Assembly (NCBI GenBank): GCA_030440445.1
Contig: CP098528.1
Coordinates: 1,736,001 to 1,800,000 of the forward strand
DNA length: 64,000 bases
DNA from: Halomonas sp. KG2
GTDB taxonomy: Bacteria; Pseudomonadota; Gammaproteobacteria; Pseudomonadales; Halomonadaceae
Reading direction: 5' to 3'
Shown: positions 19,027-28,829 of the stretch, one piece after another
Position numbering within the stretch: position 1 is the first letter of the stretch
Layout of the letters: the number at the start of each line of letters is the position of its first letter
The notes under the pieces: model-generated
Databases searched by the model: none
Seen by the model: the letters and a program-made list of their open reading frames with translations, nothing else
Told to the model about the DNA's origin: nothing
Translations under genes and position numbers: made by a program

Positions 19027-19222
19027 CAGGTGCTGGTGGCGATTACCGCCATCAGTTAAACGGGAAGTTGGTGAACACTAACGTGAATCCAGCGCTGCCC
19101 CCGCAACGGTGATCGAGATAAGAACGGCTAAAGATGCCACTGTGCTAATGCATGGGAAGGTGGTCGTTCGGAAAGGCAGGATGTTGTTATCTGCTTTTCG
19201 CTCGTCAGCCCGGAGACCGGCC
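19027..19222 (+). ncRNA. Cobalamin riboswitch upstream of btuB
   Basis: The conserved AdoCbl-riboswitch core is readable: GGGAAG, GGTGAA, AATCC, GCTGCCCCCGCAACGGTG, and the 3' B12 box AGCCCGGAGACCGGCC at 19207-19222. About 155 bases separate it from the btuB start and should hold the expression platform. It is expected to repress btuB-F-C-D when adenosylcobalamin is plentiful. This explains most of the 400-base gap after the CobU-like gene. Confidence 0.93.
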
Positions 19223-19378
19223 TAAGAGGCATGGTTCTAAAGAGCCACAACATGCCGAGACGCGGAGGGCGTGCTCAGGGTGATATAGCCAGCTTAGGCT
19301 GCCGATCTCCCCATCATCCCTCTGCCCGGTCAAAAAAATACGCTGTGCGGGTGAGCACAGTGAGCAAGGGATCTCCTC

Positions 19379-21181
19379 ATGTCTTACCGTTTTCATTCTA
19401 CTGCCGCGCTGGCGGCATTTGCGATGGCCGCATTGCCCATGGCCGTTCAAGCCCAATCTAACGCGCAGTCTGCTACGAATGCATTAAACCCCGTTGTTGT
19501 TACCGCCGCACTAGCCCCGCGTACTGCTAATGACAGCCTGTCCTCGGTGACTGTACTGGATGAGGCAACGCTACGCCGTCAAGATCCGGTAAGTATTACC
19601 GACCTGTTTCGCGGCCAGCCAGGGGTGGATGTTTCCACCAACGGCAGCTTTGGCAAAAACAGCAGTGTTTTTATTCGCGGCAGCGGTAGCGGCCAAAATG
19701 TCCTGTTGATTGACGGTATTCGTCTTCGTTCTGCCACTAGTGGTGGGGCTGCCTGGCAGCATCTGGAGCCGCGCATGTTTGATCGTGCCGAAATTGTGCG
19801 TGGTCCGCGTGGCAGCCTCTATGGTGCCGACGCGATTGGCGGTGTTATTCAGCTGTTTACCCCCCAAGGTGAAGAACAGGGGCCGCAACCGCGTGTCTCT
19901 GTCGGTGGTGGTTCGTTTAATACCCAGCGCCTGAGTGCCGGTATTAGTGGCAAAGAGGGCGGCACCCGCTATAGCTTTGCCGCTAGCCACTTCACCACGG
20001 ATGGTCAACCGATTCGACGCGATGGCGACGATAAGGGCTATGACAACACCACGGCGTTAGCGCGGGTGTCTCACACCTTTGAAAGTGGTGCAGAAGCGGG
20101 CGTGTTGGCGCTTCGTGCCCGTGGTCATAACGAATACGATGGCGGTGAAAACGACTTCGTTCAGCAGGTGGCGGGTGTCTACGGCGAGCTGCCGATAACC
20201 GATAACTGGCGCAGCCGTTTAACACTCAGCGAATCTCGTGATGAAAGCGATAACATCAATAGCTTTGGTGACTCAGTGTTTAACACCAAGGTGAGTACCG
20301 CGCGCTGGGAAAACACCTTCACAGCGGGTGCCCACGAGCTGATTGCAGGCGCTGAATACAGCGAAGATCGCGTTAATAGCACTACGGCGTACGATGAAAC
20401 TAGCCGTAGCAACGCGGCGGTATTTACCCAAGCCTTGCTCGATTTTGCACCCTTTACTCTGCAAGCCAGCTTACGCTTTGATGACAATGAAGCTTACGGC
20501 GAAGAAGTCACCGGCAGTGTGGGCGTGGGCTATGACGTAGACGGTCACCACACCTTGCGTGCTAACTACGGTACAGCCTTTAACGCACCCACCTACAACC
20601 AGCTCTATTTCCCAGGCTTTGGTAATCCCGACTTAGAGTCTGAAACGTCGGAAAGCATTGAGGTAGGTGTGCGCGGTCAGTACGCCCATTGGTTCTGGGA
20701 TATGGCACTCTATCAAACCGATATCGACAACTTGATTACTGGTCAAGGGCTGTTGTTTAACGTACCTGAAACCCGTATTCGTGGGGCTGAACTGGCTGCT
20801 GGCGTTGAGCTCGACGATTGGACGCTAGCCGCCGCGCTGACCTACACCGACCCTGAAAACCGCCTAACAGGTAAGCGCCTGCAAAACCGTGCCTCACAAA
20901 GCCTTCGCTTAGACGTAGACCGTGAGCTTGGCGACTGGTCGGTGGGTGGCTCCTGGATTGCTCAAAACCACCGTTATCGTGATGCGCAGAACCAAGACCG
21001 CCTCAGCGGTTACGGGCTGGTTAACCTGCGTGCAGGTTGGCAGTTTGCCCCGCTATGGAGTGCGCGTGTAACGTTGGAAAACGTGTTGGATCAAGATTAC
21101 ATTACAACGCGCTCGTTTGATGGTGCCGACTACATTAACGCAGGCCGGGCAGGATTTTTAAGCGTTCACTATGGCCAATAA
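19379..21181 (+). CDS. btuB: TonB-dependent vitamin B12 outer-membrane receptor
   Basis: Imports corrinoids across the outer membrane. The signal peptide ends near AVQAQS, a TonB-box-like NPVVVTAAL follows, then the plug domain with SVFIRGSGSGQNVLLIDG and VRGPRGSLYGADAIGGVI, and a 22-strand-type barrel. 600 residues is normal for BtuB. The C-terminus ends VHYGQ, two residues past the usual terminal aromatic. The riboswitch upstream supports B12 rather than iron as ligand. It overlaps btuF by 11 bases. Confidence 0.93.
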   Translation: MSYRFHSTAALAAFAMAALPMAVQAQSNAQSATNALNPVVVTAALAPRTANDSLSSVTVLDEATLRRQDPVSITDLFRGQPGVDVSTNGSFGKNSSVFIRGSGSGQNVLLIDGIRLRSATSGGAAWQHLEPRMFDRAEIVRGPRGSLYGADAIGGVIQLFTPQGEEQGPQPRVSVGGGSFNTQRLSAGISGKEGGTRYSFAASHFTTDGQPIRRDGDDKGYDNTTALARVSHTFESGAEAGVLALRARGHNEYDGGENDFVQQVAGVYGELPITDNWRSRLTLSESRDESDNINSFGDSVFNTKVSTARWENTFTAGAHELIAGAEYSEDRVNSTTAYDETSRSNAAVFTQALLDFAPFTLQASLRFDDNEAYGEEVTGSVGVGYDVDGHHTLRANYGTAFNAPTYNQLYFPGFGNPDLESETSESIEVGVRGQYAHWFWDMALYQTDIDNLITGQGLLFNVPETRIRGAELAAGVELDDWTLAAALTYTDPENRLTGKRLQNRASQSLRLDVDRELGDWSVGGSWIAQNHRYRDAQNQDRLSGYGLVNLRAGWQFAPLWSARVTLENVLDQDYITTRSFDGADYINAGRAGFLSVHYGQ

Positions 21182-22136
21182 AAAAGCGAATCAGACATTG
21201 TTTAAACATCGCGGGGCCACTGGCCCCGCACTGTTGTTAAGTCGATTGATACTAAGCTTATCGATGCTCAGTGGTGTGGTTGCAAGCGCCGTATTGGCAG
21301 ATGACCACAGCCGCTGCGCGGTGGATGATCGTGAGCGTGAAGTGTGTCTATACACGCCAGCTCAACGTATTGCTACGCTTTCGCCAGGGGCGACGGAGCT
21401 AACCTACGCTGCGGGCGCCGGGGATCAGGTGGTGGCGGTGGTTAGTTACAGTGATTATCCACCAGAGGCCAAAGACGTCGCGTCTGTTGGCAGCCACACG
21501 CGCATTGATTTAGAAGCCCTGGTAGGGCTGGCACCTGATTTAGTGATCGGTTGGGTGACCGGAAACCCCGCTGAACAGCTGGAAACCCTTGAAGCGCTGG
21601 GTATGCCGGTGTTCTATATTGAGCCTAGGAATTTTGAGGGAGTGGCCAGCGCAATTGAGCGTTTGGCGAAGCTGGCAGGCTCTGAAACAGCCGGTCAGGC
21701 GGTCGCTGATAATTTCCGGTCGAGGATGGCTGAGCTGGCCGCTCAATATCGTGACCGGGAGCCGGTGCGTACCTTCTATCAAGTGTGGGATGAGCCGTTA
21801 ATGAGTGTCAATGACGCACATCTTATCGGCCAAGTGATCGAGATCTGTGGCGGTGAAAATGTGTTTGGTGAGCAGGCGCGTCTGGTGCCACGTATCGATG
21901 ATGAGGCTGTCCTGGCGGCGAACCCTGAAGCGATTGTTGCTGGAGGCATGGGTGAAGAGAATCGCCATTGGCTGACCCACTGGGAGCAGTACTCAAACGT
22001 AACGGCGATTGCCGATGATAATCTCTTTTTCGTCCCGCCTTCTTTAATTCAGCGGCCTACTCCACGCTTGATGGAAGGTAGCCAAATTCTCTGCGAGAAG
22101 CTTGATATCGCCCGACAAAGACGCGAGCGCGATTAA
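21171..22136 (+). CDS. btuF: Cobalamin-binding periplasmic protein
   Basis: Periplasmic corrinoid-binding subunit feeding BtuCD. Residues 1-43 form a long, basic N-region and hydrophobic signal ending near AVLADD. The binding-protein fold shows RIATLSPGATELTYAAGAG, VASVGSHTRIDLEALVGLAPDLVIG and YQVWDEPLMSVNDAHLIGQVIEICGG-type blocks. The ATG overlaps the end of btuB. The stop is immediately followed by the btuC start. Confidence 0.91.
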   Translation: MANKKANQTLFKHRGATGPALLLSRLILSLSMLSGVVASAVLADDHSRCAVDDREREVCLYTPAQRIATLSPGATELTYAAGAGDQVVAVVSYSDYPPEAKDVASVGSHTRIDLEALVGLAPDLVIGWVTGNPAEQLETLEALGMPVFYIEPRNFEGVASAIERLAKLAGSETAGQAVADNFRSRMAELAAQYRDREPVRTFYQVWDEPLMSVNDAHLIGQVIEICGGENVFGEQARLVPRIDDEAVLAANPEAIVAGGMGEENRHWLTHWEQYSNVTAIADDNLFFVPPSLIQRPTPRLMEGSQILCEKLDIARQRRERD

Positions 22137-23132
22137 ATGTTAGCACGACTGGGCTTCCCGCTTGGCCTGTTGCTGCTGGTGGCACTGGCTTCTCTGATTA
22201 TCGCCCTTGGTATTGGTAGTGCGCAGCTTTCCCCTGGGCAAATTTGGCAAGTGGTTCTCGGTCATCTTGGTTATATCGGCCAGGACGAGGGCAATGCGCT
22301 TGCGCGTACCATGGTGCTGGAGCTGCGCTTGCCAAGGGCGCTTTCGGCTTTTGCTGTTGGTGGATTGTTGGCGGTAGCGGGTGCTCTGATGCAAGTGCTG
22401 CTGCGTAATCCTCTTGCAGACCCTTATGTACTCGGGCTTTCCGGCGGTGCCTCAATTGGTGCACTTGCTGCCATGCTAGGTGGTCTTGGTGGATTGGCAA
22501 TTTCAGGTTCGGCATTTGGCGGTGCGCTATTTTCGACGTTATTAGTCTTCGGCTTGGCCCACGGCAGCGGTAGTTGGACCCCTTCGCGGTTACTGTTAAC
22601 CGGCGTAGTGGTTGCGGCAGGCTGGGGCGCAGTGATCACCTTGATGTTAGCATTGAGCCCCGCCGAGCGGCTGCCGGGCATGCTGTATTGGCTAATGGGC
22701 GATCTTTCCTACGCGCGTGCTCCTTGGCCGCCGCTGCTGCTGTTACTGGCTACCTGCGTGGTACTGATGCCTCTTGGACGCAGCTTAAATGTGCTGGCCC
22801 GTGGCCCACAGCAAGCTGCTGCGCTGGGCGTTGCCGTCCGGCCACTTGAGTGGTGCATTTATATCGTCGCCAGTCTGCTAACCGCCGCGGCTGTTACTAC
22901 GGCGGGTAGCATTGGCTTTGTCGGCTTGGTAGTGCCGCATATGCTGCGCCTATTGCTGGGTAATGATCAGCGGTTAATCTTACCGGCCTGTGCTCTGGCT
23001 GGGGGCACCTTACTGGTGCTGGCCGATACACTGGCGCGCACAATGATTGCTCCAGAACAACTGCCAGTGGGAGTGATTACTGCGCTATTAGGTGTGCCGA
23101 CTTTCCTCTTTCTGCTTTACCGGAGCCGCTGA
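22137..23132 (+). CDS. btuC: Cobalamin ABC transporter permease
   Basis: FecCD-family inner-membrane permease of about ten transmembrane segments. LRLPRALSAFAVGGLLAVAGALMQ and RNPLADPYVLGLSGGASIGAL are the family signatures, and GSIGFVGLVVPHMLRLLLG is the coupling region facing the ATPase. 331 residues is usual. It follows btuF without a gap, and its stop overlaps the btuD ATG as TGATG. Confidence 0.92.
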   Translation: MLARLGFPLGLLLLVALASLIIALGIGSAQLSPGQIWQVVLGHLGYIGQDEGNALARTMVLELRLPRALSAFAVGGLLAVAGALMQVLLRNPLADPYVLGLSGGASIGALAAMLGGLGGLAISGSAFGGALFSTLLVFGLAHGSGSWTPSRLLLTGVVVAAGWGAVITLMLALSPAERLPGMLYWLMGDLSYARAPWPPLLLLLATCVVLMPLGRSLNVLARGPQQAAALGVAVRPLEWCIYIVASLLTAAAVTTAGSIGFVGLVVPHMLRLLLGNDQRLILPACALAGGTLLVLADTLARTMIAPEQLPVGVITALLGVPTFLFLLYRSR

Positions 23133-23902
23133 TGAGCCGTTTGGTTACCCAAGACCTGATCATCAACGTACCGGGAAGAGACGATGGCACGGCGCTGAAT
23201 ATTGCCATCGAACCAGGGCAGATATGGGGCGTGCTTGGCCCCAACGGAGCAGGTAAAACGACGCTGCTGCACACCTTGGCAGGGCTGAACGCGCCGCGCT
23301 CCGGGCAAGTGCTGCTGGGGGAACAGCCCCTTGAGACGCTGAGCAGGCGGCAAGTTGCGCAAATGTTGGGAATTGTCTTCCAGGAACGCTTGGATGGCTT
23401 TCCCGCGACCGTGCTGGAAACCGCACTTATTGGCCGCCACCCCTACCTATCGCCATGGCAAATGGAGGGCGCCTCCGACTACGCCCAAGCCGAGGCAGCG
23501 CTTGAACGGTTAGACGTTGCGCACCTGCGCGACCGTTTGGTGAGTACGCTTTCTGGCGGTGAGCGCCAGCGCGTGGCGATGGCCACGGTACTGACTCAGG
23601 CCCCCAGCATCTGGCTGGCTGACGAGCCCACCAACCACCTTGACCTACACCACCAAAGCGCAGTGATGGCGCTGATGGCCCAGCAGGCAGCCCAGGGCAG
23701 CGCGGTGATGATGTGCCTGCACGATTTAAATCTAGCCGCCCGCTGGTGTGACTACCTTTTGCTGCTTTACCCCAGTGGCGAGGCTTGCTGGGGAGCGCGA
23801 GACAGCATGCTAGTGCCCAGTGCATTAGAACGCCTTTACCAGCAGCGGCTGGCGGTGGTCGAGGTTGAAGGGGCACCGGTATTTGTGCCCATAAAGGAGT
23901 GA
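23132..23902 (+). CDS. btuD: Cobalamin ABC transporter ATP-binding protein
   Basis: ABC ATPase of the B12 importer. Walker A is GPNGAGKTT (about 35-43), the signature motif LSGGERQR is near residue 140, Walker B is IWLADEP, and the switch histidine is in CLHDLN. 256 residues. It is the last gene of the riboswitch-controlled btuB-F-C-D group and is convergent with the DMT transporter that follows. Confidence 0.92.
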   Translation: MSRLVTQDLIINVPGRDDGTALNIAIEPGQIWGVLGPNGAGKTTLLHTLAGLNAPRSGQVLLGEQPLETLSRRQVAQMLGIVFQERLDGFPATVLETALIGRHPYLSPWQMEGASDYAQAEAALERLDVAHLRDRLVSTLSGGERQRVAMATVLTQAPSIWLADEPTNHLDLHHQSAVMALMAQQAAQGSAVMMCLHDLNLAARWCDYLLLLYPSGEACWGARDSMLVPSALERLYQQRLAVVEVEGAPVFVPIKE

Positions 23903-23944
23903 TGACTAGCTTAGCTAGCTCAACAGTTAGCGCTCGCTGCTACG

Positions 23945-24883
23945 TTAGCGGGCATCAAGTAGGGTTTCTGGTTTTTGCTGCCGCTCGTTTGGTTGACGCT
24001 GGCGGGACATCAAAAACAGGCCTGTGCCCACCAAAACACCGCCAATCACTTCATGCCATGCCGGGTGTTGTCCGATCAATATAAATGCAACCAGGGCGGC
24101 AAATAGTGGGCACAGAAACAAGAAGCCGCTTGTATGTACGGAGCCGCCAATCTTTAACGCCGCAAACCAAAGCCCGATAGCTCCAGTCGATGCGGGAATT
24201 GCCAGCCACATAAACATTCCCCAGTGGTAAGCATCCGTCGGCAGGGAAAAAGGTTGTTTGCTGCATGCCGCTATCACCACAAGCAGCAGGGAGCCAATCA
24301 ACATCTGCCAGAAAGTGACTATCCAAGGTGAGGGCGTCATGGCAAATTTCTTACTTAACACGGTAGAGCAGGCCCAGCAGGTAGATGCTAGCATCACCAA
24401 TACTTCCCCACGCCCGACTCCGTGGTAGCCGTCAACGTCGATCCCAATACAAATAACCACTCCAATAAATGCAGAGGCTAAGCCGAATAAGGCAAACGTC
24501 GAGGAGCGCTCGCCTAAAATAAACCATGCCAAGACAACCACCAGTAAAGGGTTACTAGCCATAAGAATGGCCGCTATTGAAGAGCTGGTCGCCGTTAGTC
24601 CAATGTTGAGTAGCGACATGACGCCGGCTGTTTGAAAACTACCAATTATTAGCAGTTTTACCCAAGGAAGCTCTTTAAGAGATAGTTTATGCCTGCGCAT
24701 TTGGATAAAAACAAAAGGCGACAAAGATACCGCTGCGACCAGGAAGCGAGCAGACGCTGCCCATAAAGGCGACATCTGCTCCATAACGAGCTTAGTGCTG
24801 ACAAAAGAAGACCCTTGCAGGAATGTAGACGCGATTATCAGAACGTAATAGTGGTCAGTGAGTGACGTTAGTGAACGTTTCAT
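23945..24883 (-). CDS. EamA/DMT-superfamily transporter
   Basis: About ten hydrophobic segments in two EamA repeats. Family cues are GSSFVSTKLVMEQMSP, AILMASNPLLVVVLAWFILGE and the C-terminal GGVLVGTGLFLMSR. 312 residues. It lies 56 bases downstream of an AraC-type gene on the same strand, so the two may form a small operon. Members export metabolites or amino acids; the substrate is not inferable. It interrupts the B12 island but shows no link to B12. Confidence 0.85.
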   Translation of the reverse strand: MKRSLTSLTDHYYVLIIASTFLQGSSFVSTKLVMEQMSPLWAASARFLVAAVSLSPFVFIQMRRHKLSLKELPWVKLLIIGSFQTAGVMSLLNIGLTATSSSIAAILMASNPLLVVVLAWFILGERSSTFALFGLASAFIGVVICIGIDVDGYHGVGRGEVLVMLASTCWACSTVLSKKFAMTPSPWIVTFWQMLIGSLLLVVIAACSKQPFSLPTDAYHWGMFMWLAIPASTGAIGLWFAALKIGGSVHTSGFLFLCPLFAALVAFILIGQHPAWHEVIGGVLVGTGLFLMSRQRQPNERQQKPETLLDAR

Positions 24884-24939
24884 ATTCCTCTACCGATTAT
24901 TTCAAGAAGTAGAGAAACAATATCAATCTCACGCGGATT

Positions 24940-25764
24940 CTATTCTTCCATGCGAGACAACTTTGTTTGAGAACAAGACAGATCGTTTAAATACTCTCGG
25001 GGAGATTTCCCCGTGACACGTTTGAACATCACGGTAAACGCCCCTTGTGAAGCATATCCTAGATGCTCTGCAACTTGGCTAACGCGTTGCCCGGTGCTTA
25101 ACCCCGACATAGCACTTACAATGCGTACCTGCTCTCGCCATTGAATAAAAGAAATACCTGTCTCAGTGCGAAATAGTCGGGATAGTGTCCGCGTCGTTGC
25201 TCCGACCTCATTCGCCCAATCTGCCAGTGAGCGCACATCCCCCGGATTTTCCAGCAACGTATCGCAGATCTTTTTCAAACGCTTATCTCTGCCCATGGGC
25301 AGCTTTAATCCACACTCGAAGGCCTGCTTCATTTCTTCTAATGCTAGCCGCAATAAGCGCTCTTCGAAGCTGTCTGGATGATAGGTGATTGAAAAAGAGG
25401 AGGCCCTGATCAGTAGTTCGCGTAAAAGGGCAGTGACGCCTATTCCTACTGGATGACAGGGCAAGTTCAAGGTGAACGATTCGACATTGACATATAATGT
25501 CCGCAAAGATACCGGCGTGCTGGCGCTCATTTCATGTTCTACGTAAGGAGGCATCCAGACGCCACGAAACGGAGGTAATAACCAGTATTCATCGCGGGTG
25601 CATAGTCTCATCGTACCTGTGCTGGCATAGATTAACTGTCCACGCTGATGTTGATGGGGAGGGATGTGATGGCCCGCAGGGTACTCTTTAAACATCGACA
25701 CCACAGGGTTTCTAGCATTTTCCCATTTAGCAAGATGCGCATTTGGTGGATGGTCAGTACTCAT
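24940..25764 (-). CDS. AraC-family regulator with cupin sensor
   Basis: The N-terminal cupin segment has GHHIPPHQHQRGQLIYASTGTM and MPPYVEHEM. The C-terminal AraC domain shows VGATTRTLSRLFRTETGISF and VAEHLGYASQGAFTVMFKRVTGKSP, and the protein ends SRMEE. 274 residues. It is of the same general class as the regulator beside the MFS gene. It probably controls itself and the DMT transporter downstream. Confidence 0.84.
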   Translation of the reverse strand: MSTDHPPNAHLAKWENARNPVVSMFKEYPAGHHIPPHQHQRGQLIYASTGTMRLCTRDEYWLLPPFRGVWMPPYVEHEMSASTPVSLRTLYVNVESFTLNLPCHPVGIGVTALLRELLIRASSFSITYHPDSFEERLLRLALEEMKQAFECGLKLPMGRDKRLKKICDTLLENPGDVRSLADWANEVGATTRTLSRLFRTETGISFIQWREQVRIVSAMSGLSTGQRVSQVAEHLGYASQGAFTVMFKRVTGKSPREYLNDLSCSQTKLSRMEE

Positions 25765-25842
25765 TTAGGCCCCAATATCTTAACCAAGAAAACGCCTCAC
25801 TATACCCTTAGGCCTCGCCACCTTTTACTTGGCTTTTACCTA

Positions 25843-25883
25843 ATGTCATTTATCCATGTCATCTACCCCATGTCATTTATCCC
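25843..25883. repeat. Three-unit direct repeat, 13-14 bases each
   Basis: ATGTCATTTATCC, ATGTCATCTACCCC and ATGTCATTTATCCC follow each other without gaps in the space between the AraC gene and the second ABC transporter operon. Possible regulator-binding repeats or simple slippage. No function can be assigned. Confidence 0.6.
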
Positions 25884-25895
25884 TTGCCAACGTTT

Positions 25896-26660
25896 CTAAA
25901 CAGCATTGCGAAAACGCATGACCTGTTTGCCATCGACAGGGTCATCGATCACGTGGGCATGCACACCAAAGGTCTGTTGTAACCTACTGGCGGTGAGCAC
26001 GTCGTGGGGTGGGCCACTATCGATTAGGCGGCCGCTATCCATAACGCCGATGCGGTCGCACTCCATGGCTTGGTTAAGATCGTGCAGGGAAATAATCACC
26101 GTAATCGGCAGTTGCCTGACCAGTTCAAGAATCGACAGCTGGTGGCGAATATCCAGATGGTTGGTGGGTTCATCCAGCAGCAGGATATTAGGCTGTTGGG
26201 CCAATGCCCGAGCAATATGCACGCGTTGGCGCTCACCGCCAGAGAGCGTATGCCAAAGCCGATCTGCCATATGCGCCATATCAACATCTATCAGCGCTTT
26301 AGCCACGATGGCGTCATCTTCAATTGACCAGGCGCGTAAGGCGGAAAGAAACGGCGTGCGACCCAGCGCGACCACTTGGCGCACGGTAATCCTATCGGTG
26401 GTGTCAGCCTGCTGCTCAACTAAGGCAATAGATTGAGCGATAGAGCGTTGCGTGAGGGCGTGCAAAGGCTGGTTATTAATCCGCACTTGTCCTGATTTTG
26501 GTTTGTTCAAACCGGCCAGCAGACGCAGCAGGGACGTTTTTCCCGAGCCGTTGGGGCCCACCAGGCCAAAGGTCTGGCCAGGCTCGACAGTCAGGGTAAC
26601 GTCAATGACCAGTGGCGTGCCATGTACCGCCCAGGTGAGTTGTTCTGCGGATAATTGCAT
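25896..26660 (-). CDS. FecE/BtuD-type ABC transporter ATP-binding protein
   Basis: ATPase of a second metal-chelate or corrinoid importer. Walker A GPNGSGKTSLLR, signature LSGGERQRVHIARAL, Walker B ILLLDEPTNHLD and switch HDLN are all present. I start at MQLSAEQLTW, whose ATG overlaps the permease stop as TAATG; the longer reading frame upstream is only the shadow of the permease. 254 residues. It is last in a three-gene operon governed by a cobalamin riboswitch, so corrinoid or cobalt-complex uptake is likely. Confidence 0.88.
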   Translation of the reverse strand: MQLSAEQLTWAVHGTPLVIDVTLTVEPGQTFGLVGPNGSGKTSLLRLLAGLNKPKSGQVRINNQPLHALTQRSIAQSIALVEQQADTTDRITVRQVVALGRTPFLSALRAWSIEDDAIVAKALIDVDMAHMADRLWHTLSGGERQRVHIARALAQQPNILLLDEPTNHLDIRHQLSILELVRQLPITVIISLHDLNQAMECDRIGVMDSGRLIDSGPPHDVLTASRLQQTFGVHAHVIDDPVDGKQVMRFRNAV

Positions 26661-27724
26661 TAATGCCTCTTGCCACGGACAAGAATAAGCGCAAAAGCGG
26701 GCGCGCCAATCAGTGATGTAATCACCCCGATGGGAAGCACCTGACCAGATATCAGTGTGCGCGAAAGAATGTCTGAACCGATTAAAAATACCGCGCCAGC
26801 AAGCGCGGTGGCGGGTATCAAGCGCGTGTGTTGGCTGCCGACAATAAAGCGCATCGCATGGGGAATCACTAAGCCAACAAAGCCAATCGCTCCTACGATG
26901 GAAACCATTACCGCAGTGACCAGTGCCATTGCGATAATCAGCATGCCGCGCACCGGGCGCACTGCAATGCCCATCGACGCGGCGCTGTCGGCCCCGAAGG
27001 TAAACGCATCCAGGGAACGGCGGTGCCATAGGCAAACCACTAGCCCGAACAGCGCGGCAGGCACCGCTAAGGTAGCATCAGCCCAGCGCACCCCGGAGAG
27101 GTTGCCCATCAGCCAAAACATAATGCCCCGCGCCTGCTCAGCACTGGCTGACTTGGTAATGATAAAAGCCGTCAGTGCATTAAATAGCTGCGAGCCAGCA
27201 ATCCCGGCCAGAATAATTGCCCCTGCTGCCTGAACGCCACGCCCACCGCCGACACCGCTGTTGGCCGCGTGGGCAAGCATTACTACGATGCCAAAGGCAA
27301 GCAGGGCGCCAACGAAGGCACCCAAGGAGAGTGACAGCATGCCGGCGCCTAACCCAGCAACTGCCACCGCAACGGCACCCGTAGAGGCTCCAGCAGAAAT
27401 GCCCATTAAATAGGGGTCGGCTAGGGGATTACGCAGCAGGGCCTGCAGTACCACTCCCGCCAGCGCCAAGCTGGTGCCACAGCAAGCGGCAACGACGGCG
27501 CGGCTGAGGCGGTAGTTCCAGATAATACCCTCGTCGATTCGGTCAACTGGGTAATCGCTGCCAAGTAGCTGGTTGGCGAGTACTTTGAGAATCGTATCAA
27601 TGGGAATTGATGTCTCGCCGATGGCGGTGCCCGCGATGAGTGCGGCCACCAGCACAAGAGGCGTTACCCAAAGCCAGCGCAGCCCGAAGCGTCTAGCGGT
27701 CGGCCGTGTTAGCGCTATGCTCAT
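26660..27724 (-). CDS. FecCD-type ABC transporter permease
   Basis: Inner-membrane permease with about ten hydrophobic segments. YRLSRAVVAACCGTSLALAGVVLQALLRNPLADPYLMG-type blocks and GAIGFVGLVIPHAMRFIVG identify the FecCD/BtuC family. 354 residues. It lies between the binding-protein and ATPase genes in a second uptake operon. The riboswitch at the operon's head favours a B12-related substrate over a siderophore. Confidence 0.88.
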   Translation of the reverse strand: MSIALTRPTARRFGLRWLWVTPLVLVAALIAGTAIGETSIPIDTILKVLANQLLGSDYPVDRIDEGIIWNYRLSRAVVAACCGTSLALAGVVLQALLRNPLADPYLMGISAGASTGAVAVAVAGLGAGMLSLSLGAFVGALLAFGIVVMLAHAANSGVGGGRGVQAAGAIILAGIAGSQLFNALTAFIITKSASAEQARGIMFWLMGNLSGVRWADATLAVPAALFGLVVCLWHRRSLDAFTFGADSAASMGIAVRPVRGMLIIAMALVTAVMVSIVGAIGFVGLVIPHAMRFIVGSQHTRLIPATALAGAVFLIGSDILSRTLISGQVLPIGVITSLIGAPAFALILVRGKRH

Positions 27725-27739
27725 GTGTTAAAAGCCATC

Positions 27740-28753
27740 TCAGTTGAAAGACATCGTCGACAGCGCTTCGGCGAGTGACTCAAGGCCGTAAATGCTGCGC
27801 ATAGTGGCACTCATCGCATGGGCATCCATCTCAACGATGCGGTTATTTCGAACCGCCGTCATTTCGCGGGTAACCGGGTCGTTGTGCAGAAACTCACGCT
27901 TTGCTTCGATGTCGTCAGCAGGAAAACGGCGACGATCCATGGCGGCGATAACAATCACATCGGGGTCAGCCTGGGCGATGCTTTCCCAGCCAACGGTGGG
28001 CCACTCTTCATCAGACTCGATGACATTGCGAATGCCCAGTTTGTCCATCATATAGCCCGGTGCGCCCAGTTGGCCGGCAACGAAAGGGCTCACCCCCAGA
28101 TCCGTTGATGAAAACCAAAAGACTGCCGACAGGTCTTCCGGCAAATCAAGGCTGCTTGCTAGGTTGATAGCGTGTTCTTCACGGGCGTTTAGGTCTGTCA
28201 CCAGGGATTCACCAGCGTCTTGAACATCGTAAATTTCGGCTAGCTCGGTGATCCCTTTATAGATTGATTGCGTCGAGAAGGCGGCGGTGCGGGTACCATC
28301 GCCGCCGGTAGAGTTATCCTTGGTATCGCAATCGGCGGGCATGATGTAGGTAGCGATACCTAGTTCATGAAACTGGTCTCGGCTGGCCACGCTCCCGGTA
28401 GGCCCCACGTGCCACTCGTACTGCACTGCAACTAAGTCAGGGCGTTTGTTGACCACCGCTTCGAAGCTGGGATCGTCGTTGGCGATCCGCTCGATCTGGT
28501 CATTGACCTCAGTAAATTGCGGCAAGACCGGATTAAACCAGACTGAGGTGCCAACTACGCTATCAGCGAGCCCTAATGAGTAAAGGATCTCTGTGGCCGA
28601 TTGACCCACCGTTACTGTTTGCTCGGGGGGCGACTCTACACTTATCTCTACGCCGCAGTTGGTGAGTGTGAGGGGATAATCGGTAGCGGCGTAAGCCGCT
28701 TGGCCAAGGCTTACAACACTGGCAGCTACCGCCGTGGTCAATCTCAACATCAT
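27740..28753 (-). CDS. Periplasmic binding protein of a B12-regulated ABC importer
   Basis: Substrate-binding subunit. The chosen ATG (first of two) follows GGGAGTG and gives MMLRLTTAVAASVVSLGQAAYA, a clear signal peptide; the longer ORF would run up to the riboswitch. TVTVGQSATEILYSLGLADSVVG, RPDLVAVQYEW and WESIAQADPDVIVIA are BtuF/FepB-type blocks. Similarity to the other BtuF in the window is only at family level, so the ligand may differ, for example cobinamide or another cobalt complex. 337 residues. Confidence 0.85.
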   Translation of the reverse strand: MMLRLTTAVAASVVSLGQAAYAATDYPLTLTNCGVEISVESPPEQTVTVGQSATEILYSLGLADSVVGTSVWFNPVLPQFTEVNDQIERIANDDPSFEAVVNKRPDLVAVQYEWHVGPTGSVASRDQFHELGIATYIMPADCDTKDNSTGGDGTRTAAFSTQSIYKGITELAEIYDVQDAGESLVTDLNAREEHAINLASSLDLPEDLSAVFWFSSTDLGVSPFVAGQLGAPGYMMDKLGIRNVIESDEEWPTVGWESIAQADPDVIVIAAMDRRRFPADDIEAKREFLHNDPVTREMTAVRNNRIVEMDAHAMSATMRSIYGLESLAEALSTMSFN

Positions 28754-28829
28754 GTACACTCCCGTGCATGATGAGCGATGCATACAGCCAGAAAATATCT
28801 GGCCGAACTGTCTCGCTCGATTAATTAAC

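Noticed and set aside
26661..27035. Longer start for the second ABC ATPase
   Set aside because: The extension is the permease gene read in another frame. The TAATG overlap gives a normal N-terminus.
25896..28753. Annotation of the second importer as an iron-siderophore system
   Set aside because: Sequence family alone would allow it, but the cobalamin riboswitch directly upstream argues for a B12-related role. Ligand left open.
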